NCBI GenBank assembly: GCA_947464515.1
Contig: CANHXF010000058.1
Span: 1 to 8,711, forward strand
Source: Flavobacteriales bacterium
Lineage (GTDB): Bacteria > Bacteroidota > Bacteroidia > NS11-12g > UBA955
Direction of reading: 5' to 3'
Length of the DNA stretch: 8,711 bases
In this document: in pieces, positions 1 to 6,025 of the stretch
Layout of the letters: every line of letters begins with the position of its first letter
Numbering within the stretch: the stretch's first letter is position 1
Translations under genes and position numbers: made by a program
Notes under the pieces: generated by a model
Seen by the model: only the letters and a program-made list of their open reading frames with translations
What the model was told of the DNA's origin: nothing
Databases searched by the model: none

Positions 1-1775
1 CACGCAGAGCGCACTCAATTGCTGCCCAAGGTGGAATCAATGCCGCAAAAAATTATCAAAACGACGGTGACTCAGTGCATCGTTTATTTTACGATACGAT
101 TAAAGGAGGAGACTACCGCGCCCGTGAAGCAAACGTGCATCGCTTGGCCGAATGTTCAACTTCAATCATCGACCAATGTGTAGCGCAAGGAGTTCCTTTC
201 GCCCGTGAATACGGCGGAACCCTTTCCAACCGCTCATTTGGTGGAACACAAGTACAGCGTACGTTTTACGCAGCAGGTCAAACCGGACAACAATTGTTGC
301 TCGGTGCCTACAGTGGACTAGAACGACAAGTGGGATTGGGCAACGTGAAAATGTATGCTCGCCATGAAATGGTGGAAGTCGTAAAAATCGATGGCAAAGC
401 ACGCGGAATCATAGCTCGTGATTTGGTTTCAGGTAAACTTGAAAGACATTTCGGTCATGCCGTATTGTTGTGTACCGGTGGTTACGGTAACGTATTCTAC
501 CTATCAACCAACGCCATGGGAAGTAACGTCACCGCAGCATGGAAAGCCCACAAAGCCGGTGCCTACTTCGGCAACCCTTGCTTCACGCAAATCCACCCAA
601 CTTGTATCCCTGTTTCAGGTCATTATCAGTCAAAATTGACATTGATGAGCGAATCGTTGCGTAACGATGGTCGTATTTGGGTTCCTAAAAAACAAAACGA
701 CGAACGTCATCCAAACGATATCCCAGAAGATGAGCGCGATTACTACTTAGAGCGTCGTTACCCTGCCTTCGGTAACTTGGTTCCTCGCGATATCGCTTCG
801 CGTGCTGCCAAAGAACGTTGCGATGCCGGTTACGGTGTAGGTCAAAGCAAAATGGCTGTTTACTTGGATTTCAAATACAACATGATGCAGCGCTACGGTA
901 GAACCGAAGCCAGCAAATTGAATATCACCAATCCAGACGATGAAACCCTGATCCGCCTCGGAAAAGAAGTGGTGAAAGAAAAGTACGGCAACTTGTTTGA
1001 TATGTACAAGCAAATCACCGACGAGAATCCATACGAAACACCAATGCGCATCTACCCTGCTGTTCACTATACGATGGGTGGTTTGTGGGTTGATTACGAC
1101 TTAATGACAACCGTTCCAGGCATGTACGCCTTGGGTGAAGCAAACTTCTCAGACCACGGTGCCAACCGTTTGGGAGCATCCGCTTTGATGCAAGGTTTGG
1201 CCGATGGATACTTTGTAATTCCAATTACCATTGGAAACTACTTAAGCAAAGAAATTCATACCAAACCCATATCTACAGATCACGAAGCTTTTGTTGCCGC
1301 TGAAAAAAATGCCAACGAACGCATTCAACATTTGATGAATATCCAAGGTACTCGCTCGGTAGAAAGCTACCACCGCGAATTGGGTCTTATCATGTGGAAC
1401 AAATGTGGTATGGCTCGTAGCGAAAAGGGTTTGAAAGAGGCCATTGCTGAAATTCAAGCTTTGCGCGCCGACTTCTACAAGAATGTACGGATCCCTGGAA
1501 GCATCAACGAATTCAACCCTGAATTGGATAAAGCCGGTAGAGTGGCCGATTTCCTTGAATTGGGTGAATTGATGTGTGTAGACGCACTCGATCGCAATGA
1601 AAGTTGTGGAGGTCACTTCCGCGAAGAGTTCCAAACCGAAGAGGGTGAAGCTTTACGCGACGACGAAAACTATATGTACGTATCCGCATGGGAAAGCAAA
1701 GGCGATTCATGGGAACTACACAAGGAAGAATTGAAGTACGAAAATATCAAAATCCAACAACGCAGTTACAAATAA
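1..1775 (+). CDS. sdhA: Succinate dehydrogenase/fumarate reductase flavoprotein subunit, 5'-truncated by window edge
   Basis: Catalytic FAD subunit of complex II; it oxidises succinate to fumarate at the inner face of the cytoplasmic membrane and passes electrons to SdhB. The frame is open to the left edge, with the first full codon at 3; 590 residues are visible. The missing N-terminus should hold the GxGxxG nucleotide-binding motif. Seen: RRAHSIAAQGG at the edge, whose His (12-14) matches the residue that carries covalent FAD; HPTC with a conserved His at 594-596; LVPRD with the presumed catalytic Arg at 786-788; HYTMGG with a conserved His at 1065-1067; and HGANRLGASAL with the substrate-binding Arg at 1167-1169. 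The C-terminal QRSYK ending and overall pattern resemble B-type Bacteroidota enzymes. The GTG at 75 is an internal Val codon, not a start. sdhB follows after 18 nt, so the two are surely cotranscribed; sdhC is expected upstream (inference). Confidence 0.97.
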   Translation, partial: RRAHSIAAQGGINAAKNYQNDGDSVHRLFYDTIKGGDYRAREANVHRLAECSTSIIDQCVAQGVPFAREYGGTLSNRSFGGTQVQRTFYAAGQTGQQLLLGAYSGLERQVGLGNVKMYARHEMVEVVKIDGKARGIIARDLVSGKLERHFGHAVLLCTGGYGNVFYLSTNAMGSNVTAAWKAHKAGAYFGNPCFTQIHPTCIPVSGHYQSKLTLMSESLRNDGRIWVPKKQNDERHPNDIPEDERDYYLERRYPAFGNLVPRDIASRAAKERCDAGYGVGQSKMAVYLDFKYNMMQRYGRTEASKLNITNPDDETLIRLGKEVVKEKYGNLFDMYKQITDENPYETPMRIYPAVHYTMGGLWVDYDLMTTVPGMYALGEANFSDHGANRLGASALMQGLADGYFVIPITIGNYLSKEIHTKPISTDHEAFVAAEKNANERIQHLMNIQGTRSVESYHRELGLIMWNKCGMARSEKGLKEAIAEIQALRADFYKNVRIPGSINEFNPELDKAGRVADFLELGELMCVDALDRNESCGGHFREEFQTEEGEALRDDENYMYVSAWESKGDSWELHKEELKYENIKIQQRSYK

Positions 1776-1793
1776 TCCAATAACAAGAAGATT

Positions 1794-2549
1794 ATGAGCA
1801 AGTTAATGAAATTAAATCTGAAAGTTTGGCGCCAAAAGAACACCCAAAGCGCCGGAAATTTCGAAGAATATAAGGTTGATGCCAGTCCCGACATGAGCTT
1901 TTTGGAAATGTTCGATGTCTTGAATGAGCAATTGATCGAAACCGGAAAAGAGCCTGTAGCATTTGACCACGACTGTCGTGAAGGCATTTGCGGAATGTGT
2001 TCGATGGTGATCGATGGCCGTCCTCACGGACCAAAACAAGGCGTTACCACTTGTCAATTACACATGCGTAGCTTCAACGATGGCGACACTATCACAGTAG
2101 AGCCTTGGAGAGCCAACGGTTTCCCTGTCATTAAGGATTTGACTGTGAATCGTAGTGCTTTTGACCGCATCATTGCCTCGGGTGGATTTATTTCTACCAA
2201 CGCAGGTAATGCGGTGGATGCCAACTCTATTTTGGTTCCTAAGGAAATTGCCGATGAAGCTTTTGAGGCTGCAACTTGTATTGGTTGTGGAGCTTGTGTA
2301 AGCGCATGTAAGAATGCATCAGCCATGCTGTTTGTAGGTGCCAAAGTAACTCAGTTGTCGATGTTACCCCAAGGAAAGCCAGAACGTCAATCCCGCGTGG
2401 TTGCCATGGTAAACCAAATGGATGCAGAAGGATTCGGAGCTTGTACAAACACGGGTGCTTGTGCTGCTGAATGTCCAAAACAGATTCCATTGAGTGTAAT
2501 TGCGACATTGAACCGCGAATACATCAGTGCGAAAATGAACGGCAAATAG
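1794..2549 (+). CDS. sdhB: Succinate dehydrogenase/fumarate reductase iron-sulfur subunit
   Basis: Electron-transfer subunit of complex II, 251 aa, carrying electrons from SdhA FAD to the membrane quinone site. All cluster ligands are visible. The N-terminal plant-type ferredoxin domain has C61, C66, C69 (CREGICGMC) and C87 for [2Fe-2S]. The C-terminal domain has C162, C165, C168 (CIGCGAC) with C227 for [4Fe-4S], and C172, C217 and C223 for [3Fe-4S]; the split between the last two clusters follows the E. coli enzyme. The ATG at 1794 is the first in frame after the sdhA stop and gives a normal family length. It is preceded by A-rich AACAAGAAG rather than a strong Shine-Dalgarno. It is last in the sdhAB unit, and a strong hairpin lies 24 nt after the stop. 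No residue is missing or unusual. Confidence 0.98.
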   Translation: MSKLMKLNLKVWRQKNTQSAGNFEEYKVDASPDMSFLEMFDVLNEQLIETGKEPVAFDHDCREGICGMCSMVIDGRPHGPKQGVTTCQLHMRSFNDGDTITVEPWRANGFPVIKDLTVNRSAFDRIIASGGFISTNAGNAVDANSILVPKEIADEAFEAATCIGCGACVSACKNASAMLFVGAKVTQLSMLPQGKPERQSRVVAMVNQMDAEGFGACTNTGACAAECPKQIPLSVIATLNREYISAKMNGK

Positions 2550-2573
2550 AATACTCTCTTTACCATAGAATTT

Positions 2574-2618
2574 GAATAACAGAGAAGGGCGGCCAATGGC
2601 CGCCCTTCTCTGTTATTC
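2574..2618. terminator. Perfect 21-bp hairpin between convergent genes, likely bidirectional terminator
   Basis: The left arm 2574-2594 and right arm 2598-2618 are exact reverse complements, separated by the loop AAT (2595-2597). The inner part is GC-rich (GGGCGGCC/GGCCGCCC) and the outer part is AT-rich. It lies 24 nt after the sdhB stop and 26 nt after the stop of the minus-strand barrel gene, so it would end transcripts from both sides. There is no clean T-run after either arm; only the T-rich stem ends (GTTATTC on either strand) serve, so the exact termination mechanism is uncertain. Confidence 0.8.
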
Positions 2619-2644
2619 ACACATAAATTAACCATATCAAAATA

Positions 2645-3469
2645 TCAATCGAGCGGAAATCTCAATCCCAATTCCAAACCAATCTGTGGCGAGAAATACG
2701 TTTGCACGCCTTTGTTATTGGGCAACAGGGGAAACAAAATTTTGGGGGAAGCGTAAATATGCACACCCTTATCCAAATTGTATTCCATCCGCATGGATGC
2801 TGTCAAAAATGCGTTGCCCTTAACTAGCGTTGATGGGCTCAATAGCACCCCAGTATCAACCGTTGTGGCGACATAATCGTTCACCACAAAATCATTCCCT
2901 TGGGGCATTTCAAATCCAACGGTGTGAATGCGCAATTCGTGATTCACCTGCAAGGCCGGCATCACACCCACCTGATACCACAAACTAGAATTTTGCAACT
3001 GGAATCTAGAACCATCAAGTCGTTTTTCGTAGGCAAATAATCCGGCGATGAAACGACTCCTATATTCATAATGCACTTGCATCAACCCTGCGCTCACCAA
3101 ATTGGGATAAATCCCCACATCAGGATGGATGACGTATTTAAACATCTGCCCCTCTTTTACACGGGTAAATCCATTATTAACCATAGCTACGCCAAATACA
3201 AAATTTGAGTATCCGTTGATTTTTTTGTGATAGCTTAGGTCGAAATTAAAAGTCTTAAGCGAACGATCCGCCTTGGAAAAGGAGTCCCTCAACTGCGATT
3301 CCGTGAAGCCCCCGGTTACATCGGGTTGATATCCCACAATCAAAGCGCTGCTCCAATTGGGCGTGGTAGAAATCGACAGAGAATTCGCCCACTTTTTCTC
3401 TCTTGGCTGTTGGGCGAGAACTGAACCCACCAAAGCCATTAAACTCAATATTGAAATACCTTTTTTCAT
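2645..3469 (-). CDS. Secreted predicted outer-membrane beta-barrel protein, 274 aa
   Basis: Function unknown. The N-terminus is a classical signal peptide: KK after Met, a hydrophobic stretch at residues 4-18, then SVLA with probable signal peptidase I cleavage between A19 and Q20. The mature part alternates polar and hydrophobic/aromatic residues in short strands and has no cytoplasmic-domain or enzyme motif, as in small Bacteroidota outer-membrane barrels; the C-terminus ends GLRFPLD. The start chosen is ATG at 3469-3467. A TTG codon lies one codon upstream but falls inside the upstream gene. The start overlaps the stop of the MATE gene by one base (TGATG), so translation is probably coupled and the barrel is probably made with the transporter. 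Barrel assignment is inferred from sequence character; the specific family was not recognised. Confidence 0.85.
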   Translation of the reverse strand: MKKGISILSLMALVGSVLAQQPREKKWANSLSISTTPNWSSALIVGYQPDVTGGFTESQLRDSFSKADRSLKTFNFDLSYHKKINGYSNFVFGVAMVNNGFTRVKEGQMFKYVIHPDVGIYPNLVSAGLMQVHYEYRSRFIAGLFAYEKRLDGSRFQLQNSSLWYQVGVMPALQVNHELRIHTVGFEMPQGNDFVVNDYVATTVDTGVLLSPSTLVKGNAFLTASMRMEYNLDKGVHIYASPKILFPLLPNNKGVQTYFSPQIGLELGLRFPLD

Positions 3470-3471
3470 CA
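3467..3471 (-). other. TGATG stop-start overlap between MATE and barrel genes
   Basis: Read on the minus strand, the TGA stop of the transporter (3471-3469) shares its final A with the ATG of the barrel gene (3469-3467). Such one-base overlaps usually indicate one mRNA and reinitiation by the terminating ribosome. No separate promoter or Shine-Dalgarno was seen for the downstream gene. Confidence 0.85.
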
Positions 3472-4836
3472 ATAATCTGTTTCGTCTTCAAAGGTCAAAA
3501 CCTGCAAATGTTTGTAGAATCGCCATACTCCGAGCATCGCGGCGACAAACAATCCCACGGTAAACCCAATCCAAATACCATAAACTTGCCAGTCTTGCCA
3601 AACACCCAAAAGATAAGAAAGAGGCAAGGAAATCACCCAATAACTGAGGATGGAAAGACCAGAAGACCAATTCACATCTTTGATGCCTCTCAGCATATTC
3701 ATCGCACCGGCCTGAATACCATCGGCCAATTGGAATATGGCGGCCAATATAAACAGAGGCAAAATGGTGGGCATTACATCGGCCTTAACTTCATACAATT
3801 GCGCAATCCAATGGTTGCCAAAAATGAATATTAACGCCGTCCCTATTTCAAAAACCCCAATGATTAGGAATATTGCGTGAGCCGCATGTCTTATTTGGTC
3901 GCGATTTTTTTCACCATACTTGTTCCCTACGATGATAGCGCCTGCCATTGCGATTCCACTGACAACCATATAGGAAATTGATGCGAAACTCAATGCAACC
4001 GCGTGAGCTGCCAACTGCTTTGCTCCGTACCAGCCCACCATCACGCCCGATAAACCGAAACAAGCCCATTCGGCAAAGGTTTGCAATGCGATAGGCAAGC
4101 CCATCTTCCAAATACTGGGAAGTTCAATCTTGATTTTTGACCAACCCGGCATCGCTTTGGGAACATATTCGCGCATAAATGCGGAATATCGAACATACCA
4201 CAACCCCACCAAAGCCATCACAATACGCGAAATCAAGGTGGCATAGGCGGCTCCATTCAACCCAAGTGCAGTGACCCCGAAATGACCGTAGATCAAGACG
4301 TAACATAGAAAAACATTCAGCGCCAATCCGCCCAAGGTAATCAACATGGCAATTTTGGTATGACCTAAGCCATCGGTAAACTGTCGTGTAACCACATTAA
4401 AAAGCAAGGGCAAAATACTCCAACTTAAAATATTCAAGAAACCTGGGGCCAATCGCTCAATGGCCGCATCCTGCTTTAACCAGTGAAAATTATGAACGAA
4501 GACCTGTAAAATGATAAATTGAAAAGCGAACAATATCAATGCCGCAACCAAACCTGCACGATAGGTAATAAAACCATCAGCGGACCTTTTCTGACCCACC
4601 TTGATGCTCACCAATGTACTCACAGAGAACAGAACCCCAAAAGTGAGCCCGCTCATCATGAAAAATAAATTGTTCGCCTGGTTTACACTCGCCAATTCCT
4701 CAGAACCCAAAGGACCCACCATCAACATATCGGCGACACCCATCAACACGATCCCTAACTGACCCAAAATGATAGGATAAGCCAATTTTAAGGTCTGTTG
4801 AATCTGTACTTTATACGTTTTGAAGGGATTTTGCAT
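3469..4836 (-). CDS. MATE family multidrug efflux transporter, NorM-like
   Basis: Integral inner-membrane exporter of the MATE family, 455 aa, the usual size for about twelve transmembrane helices in two homologous halves (roughly residues 15-225 and 240-445). Members export cationic drugs or metabolites in exchange for Na+ or H+. Helix 1 contains YPIILGQLGIVLMGVADML followed by MVGPLG; D36 occupies the place of the conserved helix-1 acidic residue implicated in cation coupling in NorM. Further hydrophobic helices and small-residue-rich segments such as VVSGIAMAGAIIVGNKYG support the family. The substrate cannot be predicted. ATG at 4836-4834 is preferred over a TTG five codons upstream, because that TTG lies inside a good TATTTTTG promoter element and the family normally begins close to helix 1. 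It is first gene of a two-gene unit overlapping the barrel gene, and divergent from the pseudouridine synthase gene. Confidence 0.95.
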   Translation of the reverse strand: MQNPFKTYKVQIQQTLKLAYPIILGQLGIVLMGVADMLMVGPLGSEELASVNQANNLFFMMSGLTFGVLFSVSTLVSIKVGQKRSADGFITYRAGLVAALILFAFQFIILQVFVHNFHWLKQDAAIERLAPGFLNILSWSILPLLFNVVTRQFTDGLGHTKIAMLITLGGLALNVFLCYVLIYGHFGVTALGLNGAAYATLISRIVMALVGLWYVRYSAFMREYVPKAMPGWSKIKIELPSIWKMGLPIALQTFAEWACFGLSGVMVGWYGAKQLAAHAVALSFASISYMVVSGIAMAGAIIVGNKYGEKNRDQIRHAAHAIFLIIGVFEIGTALIFIFGNHWIAQLYEVKADVMPTILPLFILAAIFQLADGIQAGAMNMLRGIKDVNWSSGLSILSYWVISLPLSYLLGVWQDWQVYGIWIGFTVGLFVAAMLGVWRFYKHLQVLTFEDETDY

Positions 4837-4848
4837 GGAAAGAGCGTA

Positions 4849-4856
4849 CAAAAATA
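4849..4856 (-). promoter_or_regulatory. TATTTTTG -7 element for the MATE-barrel operon
   Basis: On the minus strand TATTTTTG matches the Bacteroidota housekeeping -7 consensus TAnnTTTG at every defined base. It ends 12 nt before the ATG at 4836, predicting a leader of only a few nucleotides. No TTG at the usual 17-23 nt upstream spacing was found; the nearest is 14 nt away (4873-4871), so the -33 part is weak. Confidence 0.45.
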
Positions 4857-4899
4857 GGCCAATTATCGCCCAACTCAGCGCGCTTGCTATGTTAAGTAT

Positions 4900-4907
4900 T
4901 AACTTTG
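4900..4907 (+). promoter_or_regulatory. TAACTTTG -7 element for the pseudouridine synthase gene
   Basis: TAACTTTG fully matches TAnnTTTG and ends only 4 nt before the GTG start at 4912. Transcription starting about 5-7 nt downstream would begin at or next to the start codon. A TTG at 4884-4886 sits 13 nt upstream, closer than the normal -33 spacing. The 75-nt divergent gap therefore holds two opposing -7 elements. Confidence 0.5.
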
Positions 4908-4911
4908 TAGC

Positions 4912-5586
4912 GTGGTAGAAGTATTATGGGAAGACAATCACCTGTTGGTGGTAAGCAAACCCGCAGGTTTGGCGGTACAAGGTGATTTAACCGGAGACAC
5001 TCATTTATTGGAATGGGCAGAACGATACATTGCTGAAAAATACAACAAACCTGGAAAGGCATTTATTGGATTGGTGCATCGCTTGGATAGACCGGTAAGC
5101 GGGGTCGTTGTTTTGGCAAAAACTTCCAAAGCACTGACTCGAATGAACGAGATTTTTCGCGAGAAAAAGAACACCAAAATATATCATGCCATTACTTTAA
5201 AAGCGCTCCCTGGAGAATCCGGAACGCTCACCCACCATTTGCTCAAAAATAGCGAGACCAAAAAGGCACATGCCTATAATTCTCATAAACCCGGCACAAA
5301 ACCAGGCGTATTACATTACGAATTATTAAAGAATTTTGCAGGCCGATACCTCTATGAAATCACATTAGAAACCGGTCGCTTCCACCAAATCCGCGCCCAA
5401 CTCTCAAAAATGGGTTCTCCAATTCTAGGCGATTTAAAATATGGCGCATTGGAGCCACTGCCCGACAGAAGCATCGGTTTGCATAGCCGCAAGTTGATCA
5501 CCCCGCATGTGGTTGCAGCTCAGCCCTCATTGACAATCACCGCTCCGCATCCAAAAGGAACTTGGTGGTGGGATTTGTTTAAATAG
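4912..5586 (+). CDS. RluA-family RNA pseudouridine synthase (no S4 domain)
   Basis: Cytoplasmic enzyme of 224 aa that isomerises uridine to pseudouridine in rRNA or tRNA. The family signature HRLDRPVSG at residues 56-64 contains the catalytic Asp (D59), followed by VVVLAKTSKAL. The N-terminal VLWEDNHLLVVSKPAGL and the C-terminal GRFHQIRAQLSKMG, then SPILGDLKYG, are standard RluA elements. There is no N-terminal S4 domain, so it is a short RluA/TruC-like type; the target uridine cannot be assigned. GTG at 4912 is the only reasonable start: an in-frame TAA at 4900-4902 closes the frame upstream, no ATG precedes the conserved motif, and homologous proteins begin at this point. It is probably monocistronic; the next gene, 46 nt on, converges with it and no strong terminator hairpin was seen in that gap. 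Confidence 0.96.
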   Translation: MVEVLWEDNHLLVVSKPAGLAVQGDLTGDTHLLEWAERYIAEKYNKPGKAFIGLVHRLDRPVSGVVVLAKTSKALTRMNEIFREKKNTKIYHAITLKALPGESGTLTHHLLKNSETKKAHAYNSHKPGTKPGVLHYELLKNFAGRYLYEITLETGRFHQIRAQLSKMGSPILGDLKYGALEPLPDRSIGLHSRKLITPHVVAAQPSLTITAPHPKGTWWWDLFK

Positions 5587-5632
5587 AACGTTTGAAAATT
5601 AAGGTTCTTTAACAACTCACTCAACCACGAAT

Positions 5633-5971
5633 TCAATCCCAACCCAATTCAATCGATGGGTCCCAAAAAACACGCGTAAAATCCTGAATCTGATCGTCGA
5701 TGATGATCACCCCCTCCAATTCCAATCGCTCTTGCATTGCAGTTAGGGTTTCAAAATGCGCTTTTCCGCTTAATATCCCCATCCTATTTACCACACGATG
5801 GGCAGGCACGTCGCAACCTTCACCATGGCATTGATTCATCGCCCAGCCCACCAATCGACTACTTCGAGCAGCACCTAAATATTTCGCAATCGCGCCGTAA
5901 GATGTCGCCCTCCCCGATGGCACCAAACGCACCACCGCATATACCTTTTCGTAAAAAGTTTCTTCTTGCAT
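5633..5971 (-). CDS. Alkyltransferase-like protein (MGMT fold, methyl-acceptor Cys replaced by Ala)
   Basis: A 112-aa protein consisting only of the DNA-binding domain of O6-alkylguanine-DNA alkyltransferase. Seen: SYGAIAKYLG (Y25 is the conserved helix-turn-helix Tyr), SSRLVGWAMNQ (R39 is at the place of the Arg finger that flips the damaged base), and VPAHRVVN at residues 55-62 where true MGMT has PCHRV. A57 replaces the catalytic Cys, so it should not repair DNA directly. ATL proteins bind O6-alkylguanine and hand it to nucleotide-excision repair in other organisms (known of the family, inferred here). C48 and C53 lie nearby but not at the reactive position. ATG at 5971-5969 is preferred; a TTG 8 codons upstream only adds a Cys/Phe-rich tail. 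The gene is divergent from the thioredoxin-domain gene 54 nt away and convergent with the pseudouridine synthase gene. Confidence 0.93.
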   Translation of the reverse strand: MQEETFYEKVYAVVRLVPSGRATSYGAIAKYLGAARSSRLVGWAMNQCHGEGCDVPAHRVVNRMGILSGKAHFETLTAMQERLELEGVIIIDDQIQDFTRVFWDPSIELGWD

Positions 5972-6003
5972 CGCCGAACAACAAAATTGGAACAAAATTT
6001 GTC

Positions 6004-6010
6004 TACTTTG
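6004..6010 (+). promoter_or_regulatory. Possible TACTTTG -7 element for the thioredoxin-domain gene
   Basis: TACTTTG resembles TAnnTTTG with one base fewer between TA and TTTG. It ends 15 nt before the ATG at 6026, implying a leader of about 10 nt. A TTG at 5987-5989 is 14 nt upstream, short of the usual spacing. Treat as a weak candidate. Confidence 0.25.
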
Positions 6011-6025
6011 CTCACAACTTATAAA

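Noticed and set aside
75..77. GTG that could be read as the start of sdhA
   Set aside because: It is an internal Val codon; the conserved FAD-attachment sequence RRAHSIAAQGG lies in frame just before it and the frame is open to the window edge.
1242..1634. 130-codon minus-strand open frame inside sdhA (and a 106-codon one at 747-1067)
   Set aside because: They lie wholly antisense to a strongly conserved gene, and their translations show no domain, signal peptide or transmembrane pattern of a real protein.
3739..3748. Second copy of GGCGGCCAAT, the core of the hairpin at 2588-2597
   Set aside because: It is a 10-base match inside MATE codons without the complementary second arm, so it is likely chance and not a repeat family.
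3403..3834. 143-codon plus-strand open frame across the MATE-barrel junction
   Set aside because: It is antisense to two well-supported genes and has a low-complexity polar translation without recognisable features.
4837..4851. TTG-initiated extension of the MATE protein
   Set aside because: The TTG is part of the TATTTTTG promoter element, and an ATG five codons downstream gives a normal family N-terminus.
5587..5632. Possible terminator between the convergent pseudouridine synthase and ATL genes
   Set aside because: Only short TTAA-type symmetry was found in the 46 nt; no stem of more than about 4 bp with a T-run is present.
5966..6025. TTG-initiated 20-codon N-terminal extension of the thioredoxin-domain protein
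   Set aside because: It would place a polar, charged stretch ahead of a good signal peptide and overlap the start of the divergent ATL gene; ATG 6026 is better.
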